From: Aurifilum marmelostoma
Lineage: Eukaryota; Ascomycota; Sordariomycetes; Diaporthales; Cryphonectriaceae
Length of the DNA stretch: 64,000 bases
NCBI GenBank assembly: GCA_027559495.1
Contig: JAMXSV010000028.1
Coordinates: forward strand, 1,116,001-1,180,000
Direction of reading: 5' to 3'
In this document: one piece after another, positions 24,501 to 36,832 of the stretch
Numbering within the stretch: position 1 is the first letter of the stretch
How the letters are laid out: each line of letters begins with the position of its first letter
The notes under the pieces: model-generated
The model's database searches: none
What the model saw: only the letters and a program-made list of their open reading frames with translations
What the model was told of the DNA's origin: nothing
Translations under genes and position numbers: made by a program

Positions 24501-26084
24501 GAAACAGGCGTTGCTAGATGCACTTTAGAGGCTCGTTTAGTACGTCAGAGATTGCTATCCAGGTGCGAACGGAAAAGATTCAAAGTGAGAGACAGAGAGA
24601 AATTTGAGTGAGCCTGTGGGCCGTGTCCGTGTGGTGATTAATTAATTAACGGGGCTGGGCCGTGTGTTGTTTCTTTTGCGAGCGCGCAGAAATAACCCAA
24701 CGAGCTCGAACATGAGCGTCATACACGAACGAAGCAATTGCCGTGATGCGGTATGGTTCAAGGGAGATCTGACTCGCCCTGTTCCAGAACTTCTTTTTCA
24801 TTTTCTGCTGTTGCCACAGGTCTCAGGAAGACGTTCATTTCATCGGATAGAAAGGGGGCGCAATCAACTTGAGATGAACTAAGAGCTTGGGGGGGAAAAA
24901 AGAAAGGAACATAAATCTGCTTACTGGCTGGAAAGTGCTTATCTCAGATCTCTGAATTTGTTTTGTCTCGGATCAAGACAGAAAGGAACATGTTCCCTGT
25001 GTCTGTTTCCCCGTGCAGTGGATTATGGAATCCCTAGACACGCGTGGCAGGGAATCGTCAGGGGGTGCCTCCCTACCCACGGCAACCGCTGATTTAAGGT
25101 TTCCCCACTTGTCAAGCGAGAGATCTCACCTGGGAGCAAGAGACCATGTCTGAGTTCCTGAAGCCCTTCGAAAGGTGTGATGTAGGTTTGCTGTCCTCTA
25201 TCACGGTAGATGTCAGATGATCGAGCAGCCTGGATATCCGTAAGAACATCGAAGTCTTCATTATGGTGATTACACAAAGTCACCGGAACACGCTCTTCAC
25301 AGCTGATGGGGTCCATTTGAGACTTCAGAAACTCGAATATAACATCCGACTGTATATATAAAAATTACATATTGACTTTGGGTTCGGGCCTAATAATCTC
25401 ACTGTCTTGTCCTCTTAACGACCTTGGAAACTTCAGTGGTGCCCGCTCGGATTTCCTTGACCAAAGTATATTGAACTACAACCAATATTCGATATCTACT
25501 GCAAGTTACGTGATCCTATCACCTCCTCACGAAAATTCAGGAGGCTGTTGTAGTGAAAGGCTACGCACGGCTTGCGTTGAAGGTGTGGTGACCCCTGTCT
25601 GGAGACAAGACGTTGAGTGATGTTCTGGTACCCAATGCTTGTGCAATGCATGGCCCTGACTCCTGGTACCCAATACATAACCACCAGCTCCCTCTCCTCC
25701 CACAAAGGTTGAGCCTGAGACCTGTACCCTGACCTGGAGTTGCCCATCAAACTCTCGTTATTCTCATTCACCCGCCTCTCGACTTTGTCTCTTCCACTTT
25801 CTCTGAGTCACTTGGTTTACCTGTGTTACCTTGGACCACGGCAGGTCACACCAGATCTGCGTCACACATAGACGCCACACTTAAAGAGCCGACATTCTCC
25901 TGCCACCACCAACCACATCCCTCCTGCAGATCATCCGCCCCGTCATACCTCCTCGCCCGCCTATCTCTCGCCCGCCTATCTTTGACCGTGCCATCTTTCC
26001 TGCTCTACAACGTCTGCTTCAGAAAGAGCCCCCTACCACGTCCCAAGCAAGAACATCACGACACGACTTACTAGCATCTTCAAA
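21530..26084. other. 4.5 kb gene-free region with an AT-rich core
   Basis: The stretch 21840-24000 is clearly poorer in G+C than the rest of the window and appears sparse in CpG. ORFs are all short and unlike known families. I looked for transposase, reverse transcriptase and tRNA-like pieces and for terminal repeats, and recognise none. From about 24000 composition returns to normal. The last 300 bp (25780-26080) are pyrimidine-rich and are probably the promoter and 5' UTR of the SOD gene. Confidence 0.55.
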
Positions 26085-27101
26085 ATGTTTCTCTCGACTG
26101 CTACCTTCATTCTTACTGCTGGTGCGGCCATCCTCGGTGGTGTCACGGCACAGACGACCAGCGGAAGCATCACCACAGGCGTACGTGTGTCCCAATGCAT
26201 GTGCCCCTCCTCTCGATCAACAGTCACTGACTATCATATGGCTGCAGATTCTTGGCAATGCCTCCGCCATCACCAACAACCCCAGCGGGGCGCAGTACAT
26301 CGCTCGTCTGCCCGACAATGCCTTTGACACTGACACTTTTCCCAACGGCGGCAATGTGCGGGGATCCATCCAGGCGGTCTCGACGCCCGACGGTGAAGGC
26401 GTGATGTTCCACGTCGAGTTCTCTGGCCTACCTGCCTCTGGTGGTCCTTTCCGTAAGTTTCTCTCCCTTGATGGACCTGTAAGAAGTTGCTGAAGTTCTT
26501 TTTCCTCATCAATACTTACCCACAACCTCTCTCATCAGTGTACCACATCCACGATCAGCCAGTCCCCGCCGACGGCAACTGCACTGGCACCCTGGCCCAC
26601 CTCGACCCCTACCAGCGAGGCGAGACGCCTGCCTGCGACCCTTCCCTGCCCGAGACGTGCCAGGTTGGTGACCTCTCTGGCAAGCATGGCACCATCAACG
26701 TCACCGGCACCGACTTCTCCGCCACTTTTACGGACGACTTTGCCTCCACTCTCTCTGGCATCGGCGCCTTTTTTGGCAACCGCAGCTTTGTACTTCATTT
26801 TGCCAACAAGACCCGCATCACCTGTGCCAACTTCACAGCTGTCGCGGTGGAGGGAAGCTCTAGCTGCAGTTGTCCTTCGACTGTCTCCACCATGTCGAGC
26901 ACTGAAGCCACCACCGTCCCTACAGCCACTACGCCCAAGTCCAGTACACCCCCCACAAGTAGCGGTGCCCCCAATAACACCACCAGCAGTAACAACGCGA
27001 CCACCGCCAGCTCGCCTACAACGGTGGTTAGCGCCGCAGCGTATGCCAACGCGCCTGCTTACATGCTCGCTGCAGGAGCTGCCCTCGCATTCATCCTGTA
27101 A
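26085..27101 (+). CDS. GPI-anchored copper-only superoxide dismutase
   Basis: Exons 26085-26180, 26248-26452 and 26539-27101; 287 residues. Copper-only SODs are extracellular fungal enzymes that dismute superoxide without zinc. A signal peptide (about 1-22) is followed by the SOD-like beta domain. Putative copper ligands are His103 and His105 (LYHIHDQPVP), His121 (AHLDPY) and His187 (FVLHFANKTR). The spacing of the first three (2, 16) matches Candida SOD5-type enzymes and the fourth is close. Arg193 sits where the active-site Arg is expected. Cys115 and Cys196 can form the conserved disulfide. A Ser/Thr-rich stalk (about 205-260) and a C-terminal hydrophobic tail (YMLAAGAALAFIL) after small residues indicate a GPI anchor. 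The joins TTGILGNAS and GPFLYHIHD support both introns. Likely role: cell-surface ROS handling. Confidence 0.92.
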
Positions 27102-30100
27102 TGGGTGAATACTGGCTTGACGGGCTTCAGCCTAGGCTGGTACATGGAGTTCTGGCGCTCAGTGGAGAGAAGGTCTCATGTATGGATTTATTGGGCGGGC
27201 TGATACAGTCGCCAGAGTAATGGAGAGGGGGCCAAGGGAGAGAGCTCTCTCACTAAATAGCCAGTCCTTGCGGGGAAATACCTCGTTTATTCCCCTACAA
27301 ATTGAATTATAATGAAGTAATTACATTAAACTCCACATTGATCAATCCTGAAGACTTGAAATTGAAGTGTATAGGCAATAGTCTCGCGTATTGTATGTGT
27401 GGTGTATCTAAGCGAGGCGGAGAGCCTTCCTCCCAATGTCGCGATGACGTCTAGTCTAGGGCACAGACTGAGAGTCACCGATCAGGGGGCCCCAGCGGAA
27501 ACATCGGATTGCTTGATGAGCTAGAAATCCCTTTTCAGTCTAACAAGTAACAAGCTCGACCATGGAACCTGGTGAAGTGTTCTATTTTTCGAAACGAGCC
27601 TAAACCTGCCCCCAAAAATTCTTCTGCTACTGTCAAGGCTCAGCCGCACAGCCGAGGCGGAGGAAGGGGTGTTGCCTGAATGAGGAATGGCGGGGGCCGC
27701 GTGAGGCTGTCTTGCCCACCACACCACGCAAGTGACGATCACCGGTCAGATCGTTTTTCCGTCTAGGGCACAATGTCATTGTTGCTTGCTTCTTTCTTTT
27801 TCTCCCCTGTTTTCCCCACCTCCTCTTCTTCTTGCCCTTCCTCTATTCCTCTCTCTCTCTCACCTTCCCTCTTCATTCCTTGTACTACCCACCCGGTGCT
27901 CCTTCCGAACCTCTCAGAGCGTTCCGTCATGCACACCCATAGCTCTTTCCATGTGCGAACCAGGGATACACGGCCAGGAAAGCACAACACACCATCATAT
28001 GCCCTATATCCAGCCAGACAAAAAGTTACCGTGAACACAGAGTGTGATTGTGGGCTGAGGGAGAGAATGTGGGATACCCGGGAGACTGGGTCGACAGGGG
28101 GTCACCCAGGCCGGGGGGTTCCTTCCCTGACAAGCGAATCAGAGACACTTGGGTCTTACAAATCGAGCAGGTGGGGCCCAGGGCGAATCAGGAACCATGC
28201 GGCTGCACCCGAAGGACGCGACTACCTTCAAAAGCTGGTCTCTCCAGGAAAAGCAACTTCGATCCACGCACACACGCACGCACGTGCTTTGGGGAAGAAA
28301 AGACACCCCCAAACACGTCTGACGCGTCATATCACGAGAGATTTTCTGCCGCTTCTCTTTTTGTCTTTCCCTTGGACGTCGTCCTGCTCGCTAACCGAAG
28401 CCCCCGCTTCCGACCCTGCCTCGAGCTGCCACCCGCTTCTGACAAACCCACATGCACCGGTGTTCTCTCTCCTCGACGGGAAATTTTTTTTATGGAGACC
28501 TCCAAAGTGCAGAAAAGCAATGAAAAAGTCATCACAGCGGAGCCATCAATGGGCCAACTAATCGTTGACGATGGTGGTGGTGACGGTGGACTGGCTGACG
28601 CTTACGTGGGACTCAGCTGCGGGACTAATGACAGATCATGACCTTGCCCTTGTTTTGTTGTGGTCCGTCTCTTCTTGCAGGGGATGGACTGCCTTGATCC
28701 GATGACTGTTTCCGCAATTTCGACAACCATGACAATTGGCGGCGATCTCACGCACTCGAGAGAGCCCTTCACCGGCTCGCCAAGATGTCGTTTAGTGTCG
28801 TTTTTTCTTTGGACCCCAAGACACCAGAGTCGAAGGCTTAGTCATGGAGGAGGGAGGGTTCGCATTCTTGTCAAGACGACATGGTATGGTAACAGCTGAC
28901 CACTTCGGTACAGAAATCCGAGGTTTACCAGGCTGCGGCTGTCTGCATCAGCCGGTGAGGCAGCGCCGTGAGAAAATATGAGCTTGTCAGATGACTCGGT
29001 CGTGGCTCGACTGCGTGGACGAGAAACCCCCCCCCCCCCCTTTCCTCACCCACCTTACCCCACCGCCCCCCCCCTGGGTTCCGACACCCGAGATCACGAC
29101 TAGGCCGTAAGTGCCGTGTCGCCAAGGGATGGAGGGTCATCTTTACGAGCCTCTGGGTTTCTAGAAGGTGCTCATCTCCCAAGGGGGACCAATACCAGCA
29201 CAAAAGCATTCTCTGGCGCGCAGCACGATAGCCACGATAATGCATGTGTCTTCCGATGATGGGTGTTGTGACCAGCGCACAAAGCACGAACTCGCGTGTC
29301 ACGGATCTCCGGGACCTTGCATTTACGGACCATGACATATGCGCCTCTGCGGCTTCTTGTTGGACGGTTAAAAATAAATTTTCCACAAGACGACGACATC
29401 ATCATCGTGAGATCCGACGCCGTCTGTCAACTTTCGGACTTTGGGAGGGAAAACTCCCAACTTCAGGGTTGTGCAGATGAGTTTCAGCAGGCGAATGTCG
29501 ACCTCGTGAGCCCCGAATTAGTGCAAGATACCTACGCGAGAGGCCGTCGATCCCGAAGGGGGGGGGGATGATCTCTTTCTGGTGCGACCAGCGAGCCATC
29601 ATCACCAACCTGCTTGACAGAGTTCACAGTCGCACACTGGTCTGGAAAGCCGAGGCCACTCAGCCTAGATCTCTCGCAGCCACTGCGGGGGCTGCGCTGC
29701 GGAGCCCAATGTTGGTGGGGGATGGGCGAGGGGATCGACCACGATAGTGCGGAAATCATTGCGTCGTTTGCCTCTGATTGTCAAATTTTGTCAGCGATTT
29801 CCTAATTGTCTCGGGGCATCTTAATTGCCATCACTGCCTTCGAATCGTCACCGAGGGAGGAGACACGAGAGGAGACATATATTCCCCACGCGTTCTCCAT
29901 CTTTAGCCTCCAGCAGGATCTAGGGCCTCTGCCACGGGAAGGCAAAGGTGACATCGGTCCCAGAGACGTCTACCAAAAGGGAAAGGGAAAAACGGTCCTG
30001 CCCATCGATAACAATCTCTCATCCCGACTCTGGCTCTCTGTCCCCCCCTCCCCCTCTCTCTTCCCTCACACAAACGCGCGATAGTCATTACGCATCCACA

Positions 30101-31107
30101 CCTGAAATTGCTCGGCCCTCGAGACGAAGAAGAGGAGAAGCCACATGGCGACCGCCGACCCGATCATCTGACAAAGACCTCGCACATACCAGGAAAATGA
30201 TGTCCGGAAGGAGCTGAAGTGTTGGCGCTCCTACGAAATGCAAGTATTGCCGCGCGCTGTGTGTGTGTGTGCCTTACTCGGTGACTGTGTCCGCTACGAG
30301 GATGATGAACCCTCGGTTTCTGACGAAGCAGTCACATGGAACATCGGCTGCTGGGCACACGAGGCCCGGGGGAGGGAGGGGTGTGGGGAAAAGGGAAGGG
30401 GAGAGGTGTCGAGAGAGGCCAAGCCCTCTTTCTTTCTCTTTCTCTCTGTCTCTCCCCATCTCTACTCTTCCTTCTCCTCCTTCTCCGCCAGCGGACCACT
30501 CACTCAGCTTGGCTGCAGGCTGACAACGCTGTGATTAGGCCCAAACAATGATAGGCAAGCAGCCTTGCCTGGTGTGGACAAATAGGACCCCTGGCCGCCT
30601 CACCCACACGAACGATCAAAGAGCACATCTCACCACCCCTTTCCCTCGCCTCCCCTGATCACAACTTCGAGAGATAGGACGACTGGGGGTTACGTCAAGG
30701 CGGGAGAGCACGCCCTAACGTGGTCAGGCTAGGCTCGTGAGCGTGGACCCTCCCCCTCTGACTTTCCGAAAACGTGGTTCTCGAGTATCAATGGTTCGCG
30801 CGGGTCGCCACCGGGGAACAAGGAACGGTGGAACACATCCCATCTAAGGAATGTGAGGGAGGGATGAATCACGACATCGATCCTGTTCGTTGGGGGGAGG
30901 CAAGGGCGGAACATTCCAGCTGGTCGCGGCCTTAAACGGGATTGGGAAGTGGGTTTACTAACCCTTAGGAATTCTCGAGATTCCAGAAACAATAGAAATA
31001 ATGGGGCCTCCTCGGTCAACAACATGATCCTCCCACACAGACACGCCCCCCTCCAATAGAGACTCACTAGCCAATGTTTATGGCGTGTACAAGTCTCGCT
31101 CCTCGAC
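27102..31107. other. 4.0 kb region without a supportable gene
   Basis: Several ORFs of 150-260 codons occur here (for example 27773-28561, plus strand), but they are low-complexity, overlap one another in different frames and match no family. The first few hundred bases are likely the SOD 3' UTR. The rest holds CT-rich tracts (27790-27880, 30430-30490), a C-run of about 13 at 29028-29040, and presumably the upstream region of the NifS-like gene. Confidence 0.5.
29028..29080. repeat. C-rich tracts (G-quadruplex potential on the minus strand)
   Basis: A run of about 13 C is followed within 40 bases by further C runs, including one of nine. The minus strand carries four G runs close enough for a quadruplex. 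Exact run lengths should be treated as unreliable. Confidence 0.6.
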
Positions 31108-33377
31108 ATGAATGACGCCAACCCCTCCAGACCAACCACGCCGCGCCGGTCTATCGTGCCCCGAGGGTTGATGACACGCCTTCGGCACCGCGCCTCCAAT
31201 CTCAAGCCTGGTACGGCCTCTCAGGAATGTATGGTTGCCCCCCCTCCTCCTCCTTCTTCTATCTTCTTATTCTTTTTTTTCCTTTCGCCTCCTTCCTTCT
31301 CTCATTCATGTCTTATCTTTCTGCTACTTGGTCCTGCTCGGACGGTTTCATAGAGCTAACACGAGTGTCCTATATAGCCCCAGAGAGCCATGACGAGGTG
31401 CCGAGCCTGCCGGAGGAGACATTCTATCCAACGTCTGTCAAAGCCCTCCGACAGGCCGAGTATCCTCACATGAATGAAGGTCATTACTTAATTCCAGTGC
31501 ATATCATGTTGCCCTTCCTCACCACAAAATTCAAGGCGAGAAAGAAAAATGGAGTATTTGAGTGTGAGATTGAGAGAAGGTAGCAAGAGGAGGGGGAAAG
31601 AGAGCAAGCGAGCAAGAGACAGGGGGGAAGGAGAGAGTTTTCCCATATCTAACCTTATTCTTTCCTCAGGCGTCTACCTGGACCACAGTGGCACGACCAT
31701 TTACGCAAAAAGTCTCGTCGACGCCTTCGCCGAGCGCATGAAGGCAAACCTCTACGGCAACCCCCACAGCGCCAACGGTCCCGCTCACAGGTCCGGATGC
31801 GTCGTCGATGGTGTGCGGGAGAAGGCTCTGCGTTTCTTTGGCGCCGACCCAAGACACTTTGACCTCGTTTTTGTCGCCAACTCCACCGCCGGCATCAAAC
31901 TCGTAGCCGATAGTTTCCGCGACCTGGCCGAAAAAACGAGGAGCGGCAGCTTCTGGTACGGCTACCACAAGGACGCCCACACCAGCCTCGTCGGCATCCG
32001 CGAGCTCACACGCGGCCACTCGCACTGCTTCGAGAGCGACGCCGAGGTAGAGCACTGGCTCGAAAACCCGGAGCTGCATGGCCACGATGGGCGGTACGAC
32101 CTGCTCCCTCGGCCCCAGGGCTTGGGGCTTTTTGCCTACCCAGGCCAGTCCAACATGTCTGGCCGGCGGCTTCCCCTCTCGTGGACGGGAGCCGTCAGGT
32201 CCTCTGCTGCTCTCCAAAACACGTACACCCTGCTCGACTGCGCAGCTCTCGCCATGACCAGCCCTCTTCATTCAGTCTTCAGAGACCCCGACAGCGCGCC
32301 CGACTTTGCCTGCGTGTCCTTCTACAAGATCTTTGGGTTCCCTGACCTGGGCGCCCTGATCGTGAGGAAGGACTCCGGTCACATACTAACCCTGCGGAAA
32401 TACTTTGGCGGCGGCACCGTCACCATGGTCTCGGTCCTGGGGGGGACTTGGCACAAGCTCAAGGGTCGAGACGCTGCCGATCCGTATGCAGGAGGCATCC
32501 GCCAGGACCACGGCGACCGCTCCTATGAGATCCACGACGGCCTCGAGGACGGCACCCTGCCCTTCCACAACATCCTCGCCCTTGGTGAGGCCATCGATGT
32601 TCACCTTAGGCTATACGGCTCCATGGACAACATCTCCCGCCACACGACCAACCTGTCGATGCGTCTCTACCAGAGGATGAAGTATCTAGCCCACGCCAAT
32701 GGCCGCCCACTCTGTCACATATATACCGAAGACGATGGCAGGGGTTTTGGCGATCCCAGGAAACAGGGCGCCACAGTTGCCTTCAACCTGCTTGACGCTG
32801 GTGGATACTATATCCCGTATGCTGATGTGGAGAGGGTAGCCAACGAAAATGGGTGTTATGTGCGGTCAGGCGGTGCGTTAACAAAGAAAAAAGATTCCCC
32901 CTCATCTTCCCATGGATTGAAAGCAGCACAGGCTAACACGTCAGTCTCAGGCATATGTTGTCCGGGTGGCATCTTCACCGCCCTCGAGTACGAGCCGTGG
33001 CAGCTCCAACGGGCGTTCTCTGCCCACCACACATGCGGTCCAGACGGCATTAGCCTGATACAACAACTTCCAACAGGGTGAGTGAAGAAGGGATGGCTTT
33101 CTCAGCCTTGGTTCAACCCACAAACATAGCAAGCGGACACGTGCTAATCACCCATCATTCCACTCATAGGGTCGTCCGAGCAAGCCTCGGAGCCATGAGC
33201 ACACGAAGCGACGTGGACGCCTTTATAGCCTTTTTGCAGTGGGTGTTTATCGACCAAGGGGCCTGCAAGGCGTTTCATATCCCGCAGGCAGGAGAGCGGG
33301 AGTTTCAATTGTCAGATATGCATCGACAGTCGGATGCCACTTTAGTATGTGCAGCGCATGCAGTGACTTGTGGATAA
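31108..33377 (+). CDS. Molybdenum cofactor sulfurase-like aminotransferase class V protein, no MOSC domain
   Basis: Five exons: 31108-31210, 31378-31479, 31670-32872, 32951-33077 and 33170-33377; 580 residues. The fold is that of PLP-dependent cysteine desulfurases of the MOCOS/HxB/ABA3 type, which make a persulfide to sulfurate the Mo cofactor of xanthine dehydrogenase and aldehyde oxidase. Evidence includes YLDHSGTTIYAKSLVDAF after the N-terminal helix YPTSVKALRQAEYP, then NLYGNPHSANGP. VSFYKIFGFPDLGALIVR contains the PLP lysine (Lys288), and RSGGICCPGG places a Cys pair (472/473) at the persulfide loop. PTGVVRASLGAMST closes the domain. Full-length sulfurases carry a C-terminal MOSC part (over 800 residues in total), which is absent. 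This may be a NifS-only paralogue with a different acceptor. Exon 1 (MNDANPSRP...) is inferred from a good branch point/acceptor at 31357-31377 and is the least certain part. Intron 2 starts GTCATT. Confidence 0.87.
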
Positions 33378-34300
33378 ATGTTTCCTGTCTTTGGTGGGGT
33401 TTTGTTTTCAGATATCCCAGTGCGACTAAGGAGAAGATGTTATGGGTACGCTCTTTGAGAGGAGGAGGAGGAGGAGGATTTCATTTCAGTTGCCAAATGG
33501 CTATGCTCGTGTAAGCTCCATGAGGTAGAGATAATCGGAACCCATGGAAGGAGCAAAATGGTTTGGAAAGTCTGCATCGTTCTTCATATGGGGTGCATTT
33601 ATGGATGGGTGGGTCTGAAATAAGGGAGGAGAAAAATTATTTAAAAATAGATTGAGGAAGCCTTGGTAGCTGTGTACCTTTGGGTATATCAGCAGGCTCA
33701 TAAATAAATTGTAATTATGTTATTGCACCAGAATCTTGGATATTGGTTATAGTATTTCGGTTCATATGATATTAACACACCACTACCAAGCATGAGTGTA
33801 TCATCTCTTGTTGCTGAACAGCAGAGTATTTCTGAATTAGGTCTAAGAGATGATAGCTAGATCTCACTACCTTCTCCAGGAGAGTGTACATGATATTATC
33901 CCATGTTCGGGACTACGACGTTGGGGTCTGTGAGGGCTACTGAGGTCGTGCCTTTGTATCCTCGTCTTGGTAGATAAACTTGAGCATACAGGAGACTCGC
34001 GTATAACGTGGGCATAGGAATAAATCATACGGGTGGTCAGTAGCCATGCGGAAAAGCGATACTATAGGACCCTCTATTAGGTTGTGTCTACCAACATACA
34101 CTTTCATTAGTCGCTTCCCTCTCTCGGAGTCTATCAATTGGGTATCGTTGCCCTTTCGTGTCGTTTGAGGAATGAATGCCTTTATCCTGCTCGTTCATCC
34201 GGGTATCTTCAGCCTCCACTTCGATAATACAGTTCTGCCCCCTCTGCCCCTTCTTCATACCATAACCATGACTCGGTCTCACTTGACAAAAAGTCACTCA
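33378..34300. other. Intergenic, convergent 3' ends
   Basis: 923 bp between the stop codons of the NifS-like and MARVEL genes. No coding sequence is supported. A GGA repeat occurs near 33464-33478, and AT-rich sequence from about 33640 probably holds the polyadenylation sites. Confidence 0.55.
33703..33708 (+). terminator. Possible polyadenylation signal of the NifS-like gene
   Basis: AATAAA within an AT-rich stretch about 330 bp downstream of the stop codon. Fungal poly(A) signals are weakly conserved, so this is tentative. Confidence 0.25.
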
Positions 34301-35236
34301 TCAGGCAACAAATTTACTCCTCGAACCCCCTCCCTTCCTCTTCATCATCAAGAAACCCAAGCCCACAAGGACCATGAAAGCCCCAAAGCCTAGGAACTGG
34401 AAGCTCTCGTTGGCAAATGCCTTTTGACTGTTGTTTCGCCCCCATCCCTCACGTTAGCTTTCATTAATTCACCCTCTACCTTCAAGAGCCTTCACACAAT
34501 GGCCGACTTTACAGGAAGAAAGCCCAAAGAGTCTGACGTACCAAATACCCTTCAAAGGTGATGGCCACAGGTCCGTAAGCGGCCACCCGTCCTCCTTCTT
34601 GTCCCCGGCAACATAACAGTACGGGCCGCTGGCGCTGCTGTTGTCGTCCTTGGCGTTGCACCCCTGGTTGAGCAGCGGGTTGCTGTAGAGCTTCTCGAGC
34701 GAGCCCAGGCTGCAGGTCTGGCCCTTCATGCCGACGGCCCAGGCGATGCCGCCCGCGAGGAAGAGCAGGGCGGCGAGGCCGTCCGTCACCATGGGGACCA
34801 GGGCGGGGATCCTGTCGATCCATAGGGCGACTGCGCCGAAGGCGCCGACGATCATGCTGTGTAGGGGCCGTGGTCAGGTCTGCGTGGTCCTTTTCTTCTT
34901 CTTTTTTTTCATGAGGTGGAAAGGAGAGAAGAGTAAAAAGTCTTGATGTGGGTTTGGGGACGGTTGTTTTGTCAGAGTGTCCTTACCCAAAAGCGCCGAC
35001 AAAGACGCTGTAGCGAGTGGTCACGGGAGCACTGCCGACATGCTGTTCCTTGAGGAACGTAGCAGAGATTCCCACGACGACAATGGCGAAGAGCATCTGG
35101 AGATAGGTGAGCAGGATGCGCGTGGAGGTGGCCTAGAGTGATTGAGGCGGAAGGTCGAATAGGCATGCAAGACGGGGAGGAGGGATCAATGACGGACCTG
35201 AAGGGCTCGAAAGCCGATTGATATGATGGACAACAT
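34301..35236 (-). CDS. MARVEL-domain tetraspan membrane protein
   Basis: Four exons: 35236-35198, 35096-34987, 34856-34542 and 34427-34301; 196 residues. Each junction is in frame: FRALQMLFAIVV, FVGAFGMIVGAFG and GICQKAFANESF. Intron 3 has a textbook CTAAC branch point 27 nt before its acceptor. Four hydrophobic helices are seen: about 4-28, 43-65 (YSVFVGAFGMIVGAFGAVAL), 73-92 (DGLAALLFLAGGIAWAV) and 164-183 (FLGFGAFMVLVGLGFLMM). A Cys-containing loop (QTCSLG, NQGC, YCYV) lies between helices 3 and 4, and a short basic tail (MKRKGGGSRSK) ends the protein. This layout is that of fungal MARVEL-like proteins, distantly related to Nce102, which organise plasma-membrane domains. Substrate or partner is unknown. 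Intron 1 starts GTCCGT, which is unusual, so the 13-residue first exon is the weakest element. Confidence 0.8.
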
Positions 35237-36832
35237 GATTATGATTGTTCAATCTCGTCCAAAATAAAATTTAATGGGTTTGATGTTTTGCTTTTCTTTG
35301 TTGGTGAACTCGAGACTCCGTAGGTCGTCGGTTAATTTTGTCCGGACGACAAGGTAATTGAGCCAGATGGATCGGCCACTCCAGACTTGTCAAGAAAACG
35401 AGACAGTCCAGGTCGAAAAAAAAAAAAAAAAAAAAAAAAGAATCCCATCATCCAGAGAAGAAATCTTTATTGAAGTAATGAAAAGGCTGAAAAGGTTGCT
35501 TGTTTTGTGTGGTCTGGGAAAATCCACTTTTCTAGGCAGCCGGGCATCTGCCTGCGAGTCTACTACACTGAGTATTTCCCAAGCACTGGGGTGGCTGAGG
35601 GCGCCTGCCCAACCGTTGACCCATCTCCCCCCAGAAACCAACCAGCCACATCCTCCCACGCGAAAGGGGAACCCTTTGTATGGAAAGGCAGTGAAAGCCG
35701 ACCTGCCGTACCGCTTTCCTGCCCCCCCCCCCCCGGAAAAGAAACCCGTACTCTGGACCTGGCAACGAAAGATGTGGGCTAATCAAGACTTGCTGCGCCG
35801 CTCGCAATGTCAGCTTACGCTTTTGACGGGGGGGGGGGAGGGTAGGAATTGGGTGTTAATTTTATCCCCCACTGCATTATCTTTTCTGGGCTGTGCTCTT
35901 CCTAGCCGCCGGGGGCCTTTTATGGTATGAAGATTTCCGACCACACACTGGTGGAGCATTTTCCCCTTCCGGGAAGTAAGCTTAAAAAAAAAATTAAAAA
36001 ATTTGTGTCGCATCTTGGAATGCGACTTTTCTGTGGCGTGGTGCATGCATCGTGCTACCTGGGCTGAGGGAAATCACAGTAGCTTGTCTCAAGTGTTGTG
36101 TGTTCGTCCCACCACACTCAAGGCGGTGCTTGCCGCGAAGATGAGTCCTGGGTCATCTGACGATTCTCGTATTCCTGGACAAGGTGTAAATAGTGAAACA
36201 TAAGTGATGCATGTGGAGTGCTTATCCATCCTTACCCTCTGGTCAAAAGCATAGTCAATCTTGCTGGTATAACTGCATATTAGTTGGTATTTTTGACTAC
36301 CATAACAATCTGAATTAAAGAAAGTTTGGTTTAAGGATTGAATAAAGATAATCAGGACGACAACCCTTCCAAGTACTCTTATGTTTGTGGTGCTCCTGGG
36401 GGCTGAAAGCTCTCGAGTTGGAGTTTATAAATTTCATGGAGGATGAATGATAGCAACATTAGAAATTAAGCCACTCTTTGAATGTTCTCTTCGTGAACTC
36501 TCTTTTCTTTTGGGAATTTCGATTTTCTTTTCTGGCAGGCTGGGCAGACGAACATATTGAAATCCGGCGGCACTTTGTTTCGTGTACGCTTGCACAGAAA
36601 CCGTAAGAGGACTGTACGTAGAGTCACCCCAGTCTATACCTTTCTTTGTCAACCGTCAGGCTATGCAAGGCTCGCTATCCTTCCTTTTCTCGCCGTGCCC
36701 TCACTTACTCCACAGGTGGAACCACTTTCAACAAATCGTAGCAATGTGTTTCCTCCTATCGTCTCGATCCTCGAGCAACAGAGTCACCAAAGACATTGTC
36801 ATGCAGGACTTTGGACGAGATGGGAAGTCCGT
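35237..36832. other. Intergenic region between MARVEL and ankyrin genes
   Basis: About 1.6 kb with no supportable coding sequence. It contains the upstream region of the MARVEL gene and the 3' region of the ankyrin gene. Notable are an A24 run (35416-35439) and short G/C runs around 35723 and 35829. Confidence 0.5.
35416..35439. repeat. Poly-A tract of 24
   Basis: Uninterrupted A run about 180 bp upstream of the MARVEL start codon (a T run on that gene's strand). Its exact length is uncertain for the reasons given for other homopolymers here. Confidence 0.85.

Noticed and set aside
27773..28561. Plus-strand ORF of 262 codons beginning with a hydrophobic segment
   Set aside because: Low-complexity Ser/Pro/Leu start, no domain, overlapped by another open frame and no intron pattern; likely chance.
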